The translations under genes were made by a program, and so were the position numbers. Below, in pieces: positions 33,303-44,941 of a DNA stretch of 64,000 bases. Under the pieces are notes generated by a model. That model saw only the letters and a list, made by a program, of their open reading frames with translations. It ran no database searches and was not told the DNA's origin. The stretch's first letter is position 1; every line of letters starts with the position of its first letter. The stretch is from Tuctoria greenei (taxonomy: Eukaryota > Streptophyta > Magnoliopsida > Poales > Poaceae), in the NCBI GenBank assembly GCA_036927565.1, contig JAYESD010000010.1:39859298-39923297 (forward strand). Direction: 5' to 3'.

Positions 33303-33890
33303 ATGCTTTTATATTCTGTCCTAAATGAGAATTTGGAGCAGCAAAAGAAGAAAACATCCAAGGCTGGTATTGTTAACTATATTTCGGTTGAAGATATTCC
33401 AGAAAAAGGACCCGTTCTAGCGGGCATGTTCACTCTTAATGACAAGCCTGCTATCATTCTATTTGATTGTGGCACCACAAATAACCTCATTAGCAAATCA
33501 TTTGTGCTCCAACATCAGCTTCCAACTACTACTATTACCAGAGTTCCCTACCTCATATGCTCTCCGGGAGGGAATATTTCAGCTAATGAAATTATTTTCA
33601 AAGCATCATTGCAACTAGGTGAAAAAGTGTATCCCACCACTCTCATTATTCTTGAAGGTCAAAGAATTGATGTCATACTGAGAATAGCCTGGTTAAATCG
33701 CCATAGTACTATTCTTGACATCGGAGCCCGAATCATTCAACTGGATTCCTCACTTCAAGGACCTCATACTCTTTTTCTTGAAAGTCTCGTTCAAAAAAGT
33801 GCAGTCGCATATCATACTGAAATGGTCAAGCTTCACGGACCTCATACTCTTCCTCTTGAAAGTCCCGTTCAATAAAGTGCAGCTGCATAT
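33303..33890 (+). pseudogene. Tekay-A protease with duplicated end
   Basis: The retropepsin site reads ILFDCGTTNNLISKSF, with D-C-G where the family has D-S-G/D-S-A; VILRIAWLNRHSTILD replaces the usual LGMDWL region. Its last part is duplicated: a 72-bp unit (33754-33825 and 33826-33897, starting near GGACCTCATACTCTT) recurs in tandem, and the second copy ends in a TAA at 33873-33875. It continues in frame towards RT only with disruptions. Confidence 0.8.
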
Positions 33891-33899
33891 CATACTGAA

Positions 33900-34860
33900 A
33901 TGGTCAAGATTGAAGACATTCCAGAGGTCCCTGAAATCTTAGACGTGTTTCCAGATGATCTTTCGGGTATGCCGCCCGAACATCATGTCGAGTTCAAGAT
34001 TGAACTTGTTCCTAGAACCACGCCTATATCTCGAAGGTAGTATAGAACGACACCCAATGAACTAGCTAAATTAAAGGAGCATTTGAAGGACCTTTTGGAT
34101 AAAGGTTTTATTTGCCCAAGTTCATCACCTTGGGGCTGCTCCACATTGTTTGTAAAGAAGAAGGACGAGACATTGAGGCTATGTGTTGATTATCGTCCGT
34201 TAAATATCGTGACAATCAAGAACAAGTATCCACTACCACATATCGATATTCTATTTGATCAATTAGTGGTGCTAAGGTATTCTCCAAAATGGATCTTTGG
34301 TCTGGTTATCACCAAATCAAGATTTGATCGGAAGATATACCAAAAACGACATTCTCGACAAGATACAGACTATATGAGTACCTCATCATGTCTTTTGGTC
34401 TCACCAACGCTCCGGCGAACTTTATGTACCTCATGAATTCGGTGTTCATGCCGGAGTTGGATAAATTTGTCGTGGTCTTCATCGACGATATCTTGGTTTA
34501 TTCTAAATCCGAGGAAGAGCAGGCGGACCATCTCCGTATCGTGCTGCAATAATTATGAGATCATATGTTGTATGCTAAATTCAGTACATGTGAGTTTTGG
34601 ATCAACAAAGTGCCATTTATTAGACACATTATTTCAGCAAAAGGTGTGGCGGTTGAGCCAAGCAAAATAGTACAAGTGCTGAAATGAAGTATCTAACCTC
34701 CGTTCATGAAATCCGAAGTTTCTCGGGTTTAGCAGGCTATTATCAGAGATTCATTCCTCGCTTCTCCAAGATTGCTAAACTAATGATGGAGTTATTAAAG
34801 AAGAGCAGCAAGTATGTTTGGAGTGAAGCTTGTGAGCAAGCTTCCAAACATTAGTGAAGC
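33900..34860 (+). pseudogene. Tekay-A reverse transcriptase
   Basis: N-terminal phrase ILDVFPDDLSGMPPEHHVEF, a TAG near 34038, then LKDLLDKGFICPSSSPWG and LRLCVDYRPLNIVTIKNKYP (34083-34270). A one-base shift near 34275 scrambles the YSGYHQIK segment. The catalytic box survives as VFIDDILVYSKSEEE near 34470-34515. At least four stops or shifts follow before 34860. Confidence 0.83.
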
Positions 34861-34879
34861 ATCTTACCACAACATCGGT

Positions 34880-35290
34880 ATTTAGCTCAACCAGACACCA
34901 CCAAACCATTCGATGTTTATTGTGATGCATCAAACATAGGTTTTGGAAGTGTTCTTATGCAAGATGGACATGTGATTGTGTATGGATCATGTGAGCTCCG
35001 CAACCACAAGCAGCATTATCCTACTCATGATCTCGAGTTTGCTCCAGTGGTTCTCGCATTAAAAATGTGGAGGCACTAGTTACACGGAAATTTAGTGCAT
35101 TTCTACACTGACCATAAAAGCCTCAAGTACATATTCACTCAGAAGGACAGACATGAGGCGATGAAGACGGTTAGAGCTAATCAAGGACAATGAACTTGAG
35201 ATTAACTATCATCTCAGCAAAGCGAATGTGGTTGTCGATGCACTTAGTAGAAAGTCTCATGTTCATAATTTAACCACTATGTTGATTGAA
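34880..35290 (+). pseudogene. Tekay-A RNase H
   Basis: FDVYCDASNIGFGSVLMQ, THDLEFAPVVLAL and FYTDHKSLKYIFTQKD show the D-E-D catalytic positions. A TAG near 35079 interrupts between the second and third, and the tail LSKANVVVDALSRK is preserved at 35210-35255 in another frame. Confidence 0.8.
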
Positions 35291-35310
35291 GAGAACGAAC
35301 AAGTCTACGC

Positions 35311-36393
35311 TTGGTTCCATATGGTTCTTTGTATAATCTCGCTCTCATACCTACAATTCGAGATGAAATTGTAGAAGCTCAGAAAATAGACAAAGGAATG
35401 TCTAATATCCATAGGAGGATTGATGAAGGTGAAAAATTATTTTCTGGAAACGAACAGGATACATTATGGTTCAATGTCCGTATTGTAGTACCCCGAAATA
35501 TGAAGTTGAGGAAGACGATATTGGATGAAGCACATTTGTCCAAGTATTCAATTCATCCGTGTAGTAACAAGATGTACCAGGATCTGAAAACTAAATTCTG
35601 GTGGACTAGAATGAAGAGAGAAATTGCAAAGAATGTATCTAAATGTGATACCTGCCAGAGAGTCAAAGCGAATCATATGAGGAAAGAGGGAACACTCCAA
35701 CCGCTAAATGTTTTGGGATGGAAATGGGAGGACATCTGCATAGACATCATTATTGGACTACCTCTCACATTCCGCAAGCAAGACCCGATTTGGGTGGTCG
35801 TGGATTGATTGACCAAATCAGCCCATTTCATTCCAGTGCATGCAAATTATCATGCCAAGAAATATGTGGAGTTGTAGATTGCTCGCATACTATGTTTACA
35901 CGGGGTTGCTTGCACTATTGTTTCTGATCAAGGATCTTTGTTTATTGCTCGTTTTTGGAAGCAACTACATGAGTCGTCAGAAACCAAGTTAATTTAAGTT
36001 GCGCATATCACCCTCAAACCGATGGTCAAACAAAGAGGGTAAATCAGATACTCGAAGACATGCTACGAGTGTGTCCCATTCATCATGGGAAAAATAGGGA
36101 TGATCATTTACCGATGGCAAAATTCTCATACAACAACAGTTATCGGACAAGTAATTAAGATGCCACCTTATGAGGCTCTCTACGGCCGAAAATGTCGCAC
36201 ACCACTTATTTGGTGTGAATCTGGCAAGAGGGTCGTATTCGGGATTGATCTCATCAATCAAACTGAAGAGCGAGTTAAGGTTGTTCAAGCTAATCTTAAA
36301 GCCGCTCAATCTCGACAGAAGAGTTATTCAAATAAATGACGTCGTCCCCTACACTTTGATATCGGAGATCACATATATCTTTGCGTTTCTACG
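35311..36393 (+). pseudogene. Tekay-A integrase
   Basis: The zinc domain H-H-C-C is present (AHLSKYSIH and CDTCQRVK, 35530-35660). The core starts IIIGLPLTFRKQDPIWVVVD, supplying the first D, and ends at a TGA (35806). The second D (TIVSDQGSLF) is near 35915-35945; the third acidic residue is not visible, since the expected TDGQTE region reads in a disrupted frame near 36020-36040. The MPPYEALYGRKCRTP C-terminal signature is at 36161-36205. Non-functional. Confidence 0.8.
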
Positions 36394-36825
36394 ATGAAAG
36401 GTATTCATCGATTCAAAGTTAAGCTCGCTCCCCGATTTATTGGTCCATTTGCTACCACGAAAAAATGTGGACTAGTGGCCTATCGACCTGAGCTATCGGC
36501 GTTATTGTCGAGAATTCAAGACAGCTTCAATGTCTCCCAATTGAGGAAGTATCTAAAAACTTCTACGGAGGTTCTCATGGAAGGTTTCGAAAACTTGAAG
36601 CCGGATCTCATGTACGTCGAGTATTCGATCTGGATCCTTGATGAAAAGACTCGTGAAACAAGGAATCGGACGTTGCAGTTCATTAAGGTGCTCTGGAAGA
36701 ACCACACCTCTGATGAGGCTACATGGACACCATGGAATTTTTTCAATCTCATTATACGAGTTGTTAGCATCATACCTCTTGTAAAATCATTCCCATCTTG
36801 TTCCTCTTTTGTAATCTCGGGATGA
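36394..36825 (+). pseudogene. Tekay-A integrase C-terminus and chromodomain
   Basis: A 143-codon frame: LAPRFIGPFATTKKCG and FNVSQLRKYLKTS belong to the integrase C-terminal domain. VEYSIWILDEKTRETRNRTLQFIKVLWKNHTSDEATW is in pieces a chromodomain (aromatic residues Y, W, W at cage-like positions), ending about 15 bp before the PPT region. The chromodomain tethers integration to chromatin marks in chromoviruses. This stretch carries no stop, but everything upstream is broken. Confidence 0.85.
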
Positions 36826-36847
36826 GATTCTTTTAAGAGGGGAGGAA

Positions 36848-39040
36848 TGTAAAATCCCACTTTTGAATGTTATGTAAATCAGTGCACTACCATAAGGAGC
36901 CAAAGATCAACACTTCAAATGAAAAATGAAACTTCAAATAAAAAAGCCAAATTTAAACCTAAACTTAGGTTTATTAATACAAGAATTTTATCAATGATGT
37001 TCAACCAAGTGGGTAAGTTCTGCCCTACATAAATATTTTGGAAATAGGGAGCTAATTCAATTTAACTCATCAAAGAGGAAGTTAAAAATCCAAATTCAGA
37101 CGGATTTAAAATCAGATTGCTTAACATGACAATCTGATTTGATAATTGAGTTCCTCATAGTTTAATTGGCCACTGTGCGAAGTTCTATCAATTTAGGAGT
37201 CTATTTGCAATTTATTTTGGCCATTACAAAAAGGATAAGAGAGAAAGGTATGTGGGTCCCACTTGCCAGGATTGGCATGAGCATTTGTGCCATTTATTGA
37301 TATGATAAGACCTATAGTTGTATCTGTAAATTCATGAATAGTAAAAGCTTTGGGGAATTATTGTGACCAAAACCTAGCTGATAAAATTCTAAAATTTTTA
37401 TCCTATAACTCTGAGCTAATCTCTGAGCCACTATAAAAAACACAATAGTAATTAACACTGACTTCATATAGAACCCGGTCTGTTGTGTCCATAGTACCAG
37501 ATACTATATTGATATATTTTGCATCCATTAGGCATATCAATTAGACGAACGATGCGACAAGGATCTGAAGGCTATTGACTTTGATTCCTATTGACAATAC
37601 AATTATATATCTCAAAGCAACAACAAGGCAAGCCCCAGTTTGCAAGTTTTGCTTCTATCCACACTATATGAATTGGAGTTTGCATGTGCATTAGGTCTAT
37701 ATTGTTTGGAATACACTTGCATGGCCAAAGTGCCAGAGGGCATGGGTAGAATAGTACTTCGCGGTCTGAAGAGCTATGCTTCATGTTTAATCGAATGTTC
37801 GGTAGAACTCGAGTAGTTGGAATCTACTCGCGAGAATGGTTAGATTTTTATCAACCACAAGTCAAGTAGTTGAATTCTACTTGCGAGAGGAACTCGAGTA
37901 GAGAAGTCTACTCGCGAAATGATACAATAATGTTCACTCTTAATCTGAGACGTGGTCAGGGGTTTGTGTAGGTTGGATCGCACAAGGTTGTTCTCGGCCC
38001 GGCGGTGAGACAACGCTTGTGACCACATCGTGCCTAGGCCAGTAGGGTAAGGTGGGTGTTGGAGGGTGGATTGTAGCCCCGTCTATATCGGTTAAGGACC
38101 GAGACGTGTGCGGCTCCGCTGGACAAGTTTGGAGCTGTACCGGATTATTTATTATACGGGTCCTAGGAAACCGACGTAGCTTGTTAACCTTGACGTCGAT
38201 GCATACCCCACTGTCTTTAGTTGACTTATTGTCTGGGACGGTAGGACCGGCTTGGCGTTCGTGTGTCTTGTGAAAGGTTTCTGCATACGACTAGTATTGA
38301 AGTACTGGGTGGTTCCAAAAGTGTGTATGTGTCAAGCAAGTCAGGTGATAATTTATTTGAATCACTATCCCTTGCGATTAATGAGTACAGCTTGTTCACT
38401 GCGTCGTGACGTAGTATGAATAAGTAGTTGGAATAATATAAATATGCTAAAATGATTATTATATTGTATTGCAACCTTGCTGGTATTAGAGATAGCGCAA
38501 ATTAAATTTCTGCTTTATGGAACATTTAACTTGCTGCTAAAAGATGAAAACTAAGGATGAACATGAAGGTGACTTTATTTACGCGAATTAAGCTTTCCTA
38601 TGTTAAAGTCTCTGCATGTAGAGTTTCATGTAATAGGTGAGACGGTTAAGTCTTGTTGAGCCATCGTGCTAACTGTTCCATCATTGTTGTTTTGCACGTA
38701 ATATCGTATGTTGGAAGGTTTTCTTGGGCAGCACCCTGTTCGAGTTGCATTGCCATTTGAAAGCCCTGGGCACCGCTGTTAGTCTTCTTGCTGCTAGTGG
38801 GAGGCATCCTAGGGTTGGATGGCTTCACTTCTGCTTAGCTACATTGAGAGTATGAGTTATGTATATTCCGCTGCAAGATATTCCGCTGTTGTATTTGTTT
38901 TTGATGTAAAATGAGAAAAAGATGTAATATTCTCACTCATGTTATGTAATTTGATATCTTTTCTATGTGTGCTATTGGGTGTCCCACAACATGGCACCAC
39001 CCTTTGTGATTCCTAGAATGTCGCGACCTTGGTCCTCACA
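36848..39040 (+). repeat. Tekay-A 3' LTR (2193 bp)
   Basis: Starts TGTAAAATCCC right after the PPT and ends CCTCACA, followed by GTC and a primer-binding site instead of a target duplication. Three hairpins of the form CGAGTAG-(8-10 bp)-CTACTCG lie at 37808-37834, 37861-37887 and 37891-37917. It is about half the length of the related solo LTR. No gene seen. Confidence 0.83.
37808..37917. repeat. Three adjacent hairpin repeats in Tekay-A LTR
   Basis: CTCGAGTAGTTGGAATCTAC followed by TCGCGAG, then two similar units within 110 bp. Each has inverted arms CGAGTAG/CTACTCG or AAGTAG/CTACTT. The 5' LTR has the same three at 24688-24798; the solo LTR has one at 28203-28229. Confidence 0.85.
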
Positions 39041-39043
39041 GTC

Positions 39044-40215
39044 TGGTATCAGAGCTGCATTGGGAATAGCACGCTCGAAAAGAGCCTATTTTTGGAAACT
39101 TAGAAGTAGTCGAGTGAGTATTAGTCACTATTCTTAAATAAGGTCTATTATAGTATTAGTTACTTATAGTGGCAAAGCTAACTTTGTGTTATTATATTCT
39201 GTAACAACGCTCCGACGTCAGGTAGGTATGCCACCGCAAGCGGATCAATTCCGGTAAGCTCGCTGTATGAGAGGTAGTACGATGATTGCCCCTGATGGCT
39301 TGACATGAGAGTTAATACGAGCCTCTGAACCTTCTCATTGTTCTAGGAACATATAAAATGATGCTCCCCCACGTGCTTCAAGCAAAAGCGAGGATACCCC
39401 ATCGCGTGGTCAAAAACAAGATAGTATGCAACTCCTGAACGTTTGCCATTGGCGCGCCTCATCTTTTATGGGATAGTAGCTGGTATCTGATGGGTTGATA
39501 AAACTCCTAACCATGACGACCCATTCGCACTCTATCGAATCCCCTGTCTTGTGGTGTTGAAACACGACCACATTTCTTGAGATGTGTTCTCCTCGAGGAC
39601 GGCCTTTATGGAAACATACAGGACATTAGTTTCAATGACTGTTATATATATTGTGTCTGCCTGTCATGTTGTCTACATGGCCTCGCCGTGTTGTGGCGCT
39701 ACTTGTGTGAATTATGAATGTGTGTCTTCTGCAGGTACACCAACCTCGTTATAAGTAGCACGAGTCGAAAAAGTTTATGAGTGAACGTCATTAGTGCCAC
39801 CGTTGAGACGTATGTCCGAATACTGACTTAGGATTTTTCTGTGGTGAGGACGTAGTACCGTCATTGCATTCGAGTTTCATCGGCCACATCGACAACAATA
39901 TCCGTGCCAGAGCTGCAACTTGACAACAAGTAAAAATTGTCAACTTAGGACTAAGTTTGAATTATTAATCTCTGTTTTTGGAGCGTTAGAACAGACTGCC
40001 AATGAATCAAGTGATCATTGTCGTCGCTGTGCACATGGTTGGGAAACTGAGAAAGTCCTCCCATGTTTCGTTTTCAGATCCAAGGTAGATTGCAAGATTT
40101 AAAACCTTAAAATTCCATTTGAAACTAATCTGCCAAGTTCCAGATTCAAACTATGAATCTGGTAGAAAATGGGCTAACTTTGGAATAGCATAACTTTGGA
40201 ATCTGGCAGAAAATT
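39044..40215 (+). other. Second primer-binding site and leader of Tekay-A
   Basis: TGGTATCAGAGCT at 39044-39056 and the following 1.1 kb match 30076-31250 in order with many substitutions. An LTR followed by another leader is what an unequal exchange or a tandem insertion leaves. The match fades around 40200-40220, where Athila-like coding begins. Confidence 0.8.
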
Positions 40216-40219
40216 GGCT

Positions 40220-40762
40220 AAAGGACCTAGGATATCCCACTATATCCTGCTTAATTGGGACACAACGCTTTGACAAGGCACTTTGTGACCTTGGTTCAAG
40301 TGTTAGTGTCATGCCAAAGGTGGTTTTAGACAAGCTCCACATCACCACATTGTCTCCAACGCCAATGCAACTTCAGTTGGCTGATTCATCGGTCCGCTAC
40401 CCCACGAGTATCACCAAAGATGTTTCGGTGAGAATCTGGAATTGCTTCATACCTTGGACTTTATGGTGCTCGACATGGAGGTCGAAAAAGAAACTCTGCT
40501 CATTCTTGGGTGCCCTTTCCTTAGCACCGTTGATGCTCACATCGATGTGGGAGCCGGAGAAATCTCCTTCCATATCAATGGCAAGGAGGAAAAGTTTGAC
40601 TTTCGACCAAGGAAAGAGCAATGCTCTGTGATCCAGATTAAGTTTGGCTCGAATGTCAAATACATCAAGGAGGTCGAAGTGACACCACCTCAAGTGGACA
40701 CCCTCATTGCATTTAGCAGGAAATTAATTTATGAGGAGACTCCATCTTCTCGCCCACGCTGA
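40220..40762 (+). pseudogene. Athila-1 aspartic protease fragment
   Basis: The first frame contains LCDLGSSVSVMPKVVLDKL, the D-L-G-S form of the retropepsin active site typical of Athila, then LQLADSSVRYPTSITKDV. A frameshift near 40435 moves the remainder to 40442-40762: FMVLDMEVEKETLLILGCPF, where C replaces R in the ILGRPF motif, and EEKFDFRPRKEQCSVI. It begins within a few bases of the Tekay-A leader copy, so upstream gag is lost. Confidence 0.83.
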
Positions 40763-41603
40763 CATTTCAAGAAGATGGAGAACCAGGGCCGTCTGAACAG
40801 CCCAAGTCCACTAAGCAAAAGAAGGAATTGCAGAAGAAGCAAGGCGAGTCGGTCATGCCCACTTCTCCAAAGACGGAGGCTGAAAATTGAGCTTCATAAA
40901 GACGGAGGAAAATCTATCTCATTAGATTTTGGATGAGACCACGCCAATAGGTTAATTTGGCAGTTACCTCATATTTTATTTTCTTTCATCCCCATTTGAA
41001 TTTTGCTTTTCCTCAACATGTTTGCTTTTTCTTAGGGGATTGGGAATTTTGTATCCTCAATTTTCATTTGTTTCTTTGATTTTTGAAAAACTAAAATAAA
41101 AATTCTGGATTTGGGGAAGTTTTGTTTGAAAAAAAAAATCGGAGCAAATTTGTGGTTGATTCACCCAACAACTCAAAATATAGCCGTTGGGGAGCCACGC
41201 GCCAAAAGAGGGACCAGGGAGCCCACCTCACAGGGCGGCCAAACCCCGTAGTTGACCGACTTGAGGGGAGTGCCAATTTTGGCTCTCTCTCCTCCAGCAG
41301 CTATATTCCCTTTTATTATGACCATTGGAGCGTGCTACACTATTTATACATGTTCGGATGAGTGTGTTTCTTCACCTCCCCAACTCACTCACTCACGTGG
41401 TCAAGAATTGTTTTGCTCTTTATTGAAACACTTCTCCAAATTTTCAAGCCAAAAAGATTTGCTTTCATCCTTATTTGCATTTTGCATTTGCATTTAAAGT
41501 TGCTCTCAAGTTGACAAAACAATTCGTCGGGGGTTTTTGTTTGGTTTTCACTAACGTAACCCATTTCGAGTTTGTTTTTTTTTGTTCTCAAGATTTTGCA
41601 GCC
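40763..41603 (+). other. Athila-1 spacer after protease deletion
   Basis: Mostly non-coding, AT-rich, with a TATTTATA near 41339-41346 and a CT-rich tract after it. A pol gene of some 3 kb would normally lie between protease and the next ORF. I see no remnants of RT or integrase. Confidence 0.6.
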
Positions 41604-41895
41604 ATGAAGAAGGGAATAAAGAGGTTGTTTGGGAAAAGCAAGAGAGCTTCATCATACTCAAGCCATAGGAGAGACTCAAGCTCACACCTCTCCTCCGAGC
41701 CTACACCAAGTTCACGGTGGGGAGATGCGCAAGATGACATCCTGATGGAAGAAGGCGATGCTCCACTCTGCCTTCTCAACGATGACCTCAACTTGGAGAA
41801 CGAAGTTGGACGACAAGCCTACAACCTCCTTCGAGATCGTGAGTTCGCTCAAAAGAAGGCCTACAGTTCGGCGCTACTCTCCAAAATCGGTATGG
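41604..41895 (+). pseudogene. Athila-1 accessory ORF, N-terminal exon-like part
   Basis: Starts MKKGIKRLFGKSKRAS, then serine-rich sequence, then LNLENEVGRQAYNLLRDREF and ALLSKIGM. This resembles the beginning of the ATHILA ORF-1/env-like family. CRM-3 cuts it after the TSD; beyond CRM-3, at 48217, the frame resumes with the family's next motif (FFTVWHTLELDNFA). An upstream in-frame ATG at 41475 is less likely the start because the intervening residues are hydrophobic and unlike the family. Confidence 0.7.
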
Positions 41896-42336
41896 TGATG
41901 AACCCAACGGGTATGGGGATGCCCTATCTTTCGATGAGAGATGTTGGTGGTGAACGAATTTGGTGGAGGTCGACGTTGGCTGCTCGACTACCACAACCAG
42001 AATGGTGTGGTGCATTGGGCGACAGTTACACAGTCTCTTGATAACTACGATTTTGGTGGAGGTCGATGTTGTCCTACCCGACTACAACAACCACAAGGGT
42101 GTTTCGCCTTAGCGATAGTTATGCCCATTTTAAGCTGGTACTGCTGCAGTTACGAGGACCCCTCGGGTGGAGCAGCCTTCATTGCATTAATCCCTCCATT
42201 CCTCCTAGCTGGATCAATTCCCAAGCACCTGATAATTAAGTTCATGTGCACAAGCACGTGTCATTGGACCTTGATTAGCTGCAAGTGGTGAATGGCTACT
42301 GTTGTGGTTGTATCAACGGTAGCGATGTCCTCATCA
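41896..42336 (-). repeat. CRM-3 3' LTR with internal deletion (441 bp)
   Basis: Starts TGATGAACCCAACGGG and ends CTCATCA. Compared with its 844-bp partner it lacks the segment between the GCGATAGTTA site (42111-42121) and ATGCCC; both deletion ends share GTTA. Confidence 0.88.
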
Positions 42337-43207
42337 TCCTCCCCTTCATGCAATTGAGTCATCCTCGACTCAAACGTGTCTTCCTCGCCCACATATGGTT
42401 TCAAATCTGCAATATTAAAAGAGGAAGTAACCCCAAAATGTGCAGGCAACTCAATTTCATATGCATTATCATTATTTTTTCAAAGCACTTTGAAGGGTCC
42501 AGTAGCTCTAGGTAGAAATTTAGATTTTCTCAAATCAGGAAATCTATCCTTCTCAAATGCACTCAAACCAAATCACCAGGTTCAAAAGTAACATGCTTTC
42601 TACCCTTGCTACTGGCTTGTCGATACTTAGCGTTCATGCCCTCAATGTTTGCTTTACTTTGCTCATGCATTTTAAGAATTAATTCAGCACGGCGAGAAGC
42701 ATCAAAATTCAATTTCTCTAAAGGTGGCAGAGCCAAAAGATCAATGGGAGCACAAGGGATAAAACCATATACAATCTGAAAAGGGCACAATTTAGTAGTA
42801 GGATGGAGCGAAAGATTGTAAGCAAATTCAATATGAGACAAACATTCTTCCCATAATTTGATGTTATGTTTCAAAATAGCCCTAAGCATGGTAGATAAAC
42901 TATGGTTCACTACTTCGGTCTGTCCATCAGTTTGAGGATGACAAGTTGTAGAAAAGAGCAATTTTGTCCCCAACTTAGCCCCTAAGGTTTTCGAAAAATG
43001 ACTAAGAAATTTGGCATCTCTATCTGAAACAATAGTGTTTGGGAACCTATGTAAATGAACTTCTCGAAAGAACAAATTAGCAATATGGGTAGCATCATCA
43101 ATTTTGTGGCATGGTATGAAATGTGCCATTTTAGAAAATATGTCCACAACAACAAAAATACTACCCCTCCCCGTCTTTGTTCTAGGCAATCCTAAAACAA
43201 AATCCAT
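42261..43207 (-). pseudogene. CRM-3 integrase core and C-terminus
   Basis: 42563-43207 is an open frame with D (FVVVDIFSKMAHF), D (TIVSDRDAKF) and E (TDGQTEVVNH), then FEPGDLV, and it stops at TGA where relatives have tryptophan. The C-terminal domain continues through a further frameshift near 42530 to 42261-42449 (HFGVTSSFNIADLKPYV and EGEDDEDIATVDT), which runs into the 3' LTR. The DDE triad is intact. Confidence 0.87.
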
Positions 43208-43219
43208 AGAAACATCCTC

Positions 43220-43576
43220 CTATAGAGAACTAGGAACAGGGAGAGGCATGTATAAACCATGTGGATTAAGACGGGACTTAATTTTTTGATAGGTGGTGCA
43301 ATGAGCAACAAACCGCTCCACATCTCTTCTCATCTTTGGCCAAAAGAAATGGCTTGCTAGGATGTCTTCCGTCTTCTTGTCACCAAAGTGTCCCATCAAC
43401 CCTCCACCATGTGCTTCCTGCAATAGTAAGATACGCACACAACCAGCTGGAATGCACAATTTGTTAGCTAAAAAAAAACCATTAGTGAGAATGTGAGACC
43501 TATTTGTGTCATGCTCTTTGATCCTACAGAGAACAAACGTGTTCCATGTTTTTCCTTCTTTACGTTGCAGCAGCAC
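43220..43576 (-). pseudogene. CRM-3 integrase zinc domain
   Basis: A 118-codon frame with RANKLCIPA-like residues, AHGGGLMGHFG for the two histidines and HCTTYQK where the family has C-T-T-C: the last zinc cysteine is now tyrosine. It ends in LNPHGLYMPLPVPSSL, followed by a stop separating it from the core. Confidence 0.83.
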
Positions 43577-43657
43577 ATCTTTGAAGTCAACATCAAAAGC
43601 ATATTATTCTTTAATTGTTTCCAAGCAAAAATCTTAAAATCAAGTTGGGACAACATA

Positions 43658-44941
43658 TTATAACAGCGAGAAGGCATCCACAATGACATTATCTTTTCCT
43701 TTCTTGTGTTTGATGACATAAGGAAAGGACTCAATAAATGCTACCCACTTGGCATGCCTATGGTTCAGATTAATTTGGATCTTAATGTGCTTCAAAGATT
43801 CATGATCAGAACGTATAACAAATTCTTTAGGCCATAAATAATATTGCCATGTTTCCAAAGTTCGTACTAGTGCATATGATTCTTTATCGTAAGTGGAATA
43901 GTTCAAACTAGGATCATTCAGTTTCTCACTAAAATAAGCAATATGTTTCCTCTCTTGCAAGAAGACACCTCCCAATCCAATACCACTAGCATCACATTCC
44001 AATTCAAAAGTCTTACTGAAATCTGGTAATTGGAGAAGGGGTGTGTGAGTTAACCTATTCTTCAAAGTTTCAAATCCAGCCTCTTGCGCCTTGCCCCATC
44101 TGAATGGAGCACCCTTCTTTGTAATTTCATGCAGTGGGTCTGCTATGGTATTGAAGTCCTTCACAAAACGACGATAGAATCCAGCAAGTCCCAGAAACTT
44201 TCGTACTTGTGTGATCGTGGTAGGAGTCGGCCAGCTGTGTATCACCTCCATCTTGGCTTGATCGACTTCAATTACCTGTGGTGTCACAACATATCCAAGA
44301 AAAGAGACTCTATCTGTGCAAAAGGTGCACCTGTCAATGTTACCAAATAAGTGTGCATCACGTAAATCATTGAAAACGGCATGGAGATGATCAAGATGCT
44401 CTTCTAGAGATGTGCTATAGATCAAGATGTCATCAAAATATACTGCCACAAATCTTGCAATGAAAGCACGTAAAACCTCATTCGTTAATCTCATGAAAGT
44501 GTTAGGTGCATTAGTGAGACCAAAAGGCATGACTAACCACTCATACAAACCGAACTTGGTTTTAAACGTTGTTTTCCATTCAGCACCTAGCTTCATGCGA
44601 ATTTGGTGGTATCCACTACGCAAGTCAATTTTGGAGAAAATCATCGAGCCACTAAGTTCATCAAGCATATCATCTAACCAAGGAATACGATGACGATATC
44701 TAATGGTAATGTTATTAATTGATTGACAATCTACACACATGCGCCATGATCCATCTTTCTTTGGGATCAAAAGAACAGGAATAGAGCAAGGACTAAGGGA
44801 CTCACACACATAACCTTTGTCTAGTAATTCCTGTACTTGTCGCTGAATCTCCATAGTCTCCTCCGGGTTGGTCTTGTATGGTACTCGATTTGGCAAAGAA
44901 GCCTCAAGGATGAGGTCAATCTGATGCACGATCCCTCTCAA
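43658..44941 (-). pseudogene. CRM-3 reverse transcriptase-RNase H, uninterrupted frame
   Basis: 427 codons without a stop. RT: VQELLDKGYVCESLSPC, MCVDCQSINNITIRYRH, DLRSGYHQIRMKLG, MPFGLTNAPNTFMRL and the catalytic VYFDDILIYS. Thumb: FLGLAGFYRRFVKDFN. RNase H: LECDASGIGLGGVF, YDKESYAL and IRSDHESLKH give D, E and D, and the tail is FPYVIKHKKGKDN then a decayed ADALSRR. It is the best RT in the window after Copia-A, but flanking protease and integrase are broken, so I class it as part of a dead pol. Confidence 0.88.

Larger units (their letters stand above)
24605..40215 (+). mobile_element. Tekay-A: Tekay/Del-like chromovirus, old, with a partial second copy
   Basis: Order on the plus strand: 5' LTR (right parts visible), Met-type primer-binding site 30076-30088, 2.2-kb leader, gag, protease, RT, RNase H, integrase, chromodomain, PPT (AAGAGGGGAGGAA, 36835-36847), 3' LTR 36848-39040, then again a primer-binding site and about 1.1 kb of leader. 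Order RT-RNase H-integrase-chromodomain marks a chromovirus, and the leader and LTR size fit Tekay/Del. Many stops and visibly diverged LTRs show age. Everything from position 1 to 25296 plus the solo LTR is inserted in its 5' LTR. Confidence 0.85.

Noticed and set aside
41475..41603. Upstream ATG at 41475 as start of the Athila-1 accessory ORF
   Set aside because: The added residues are hydrophobic and unlike the family; the ATG at 41604 begins the basic MKKGIKRLFG segment.
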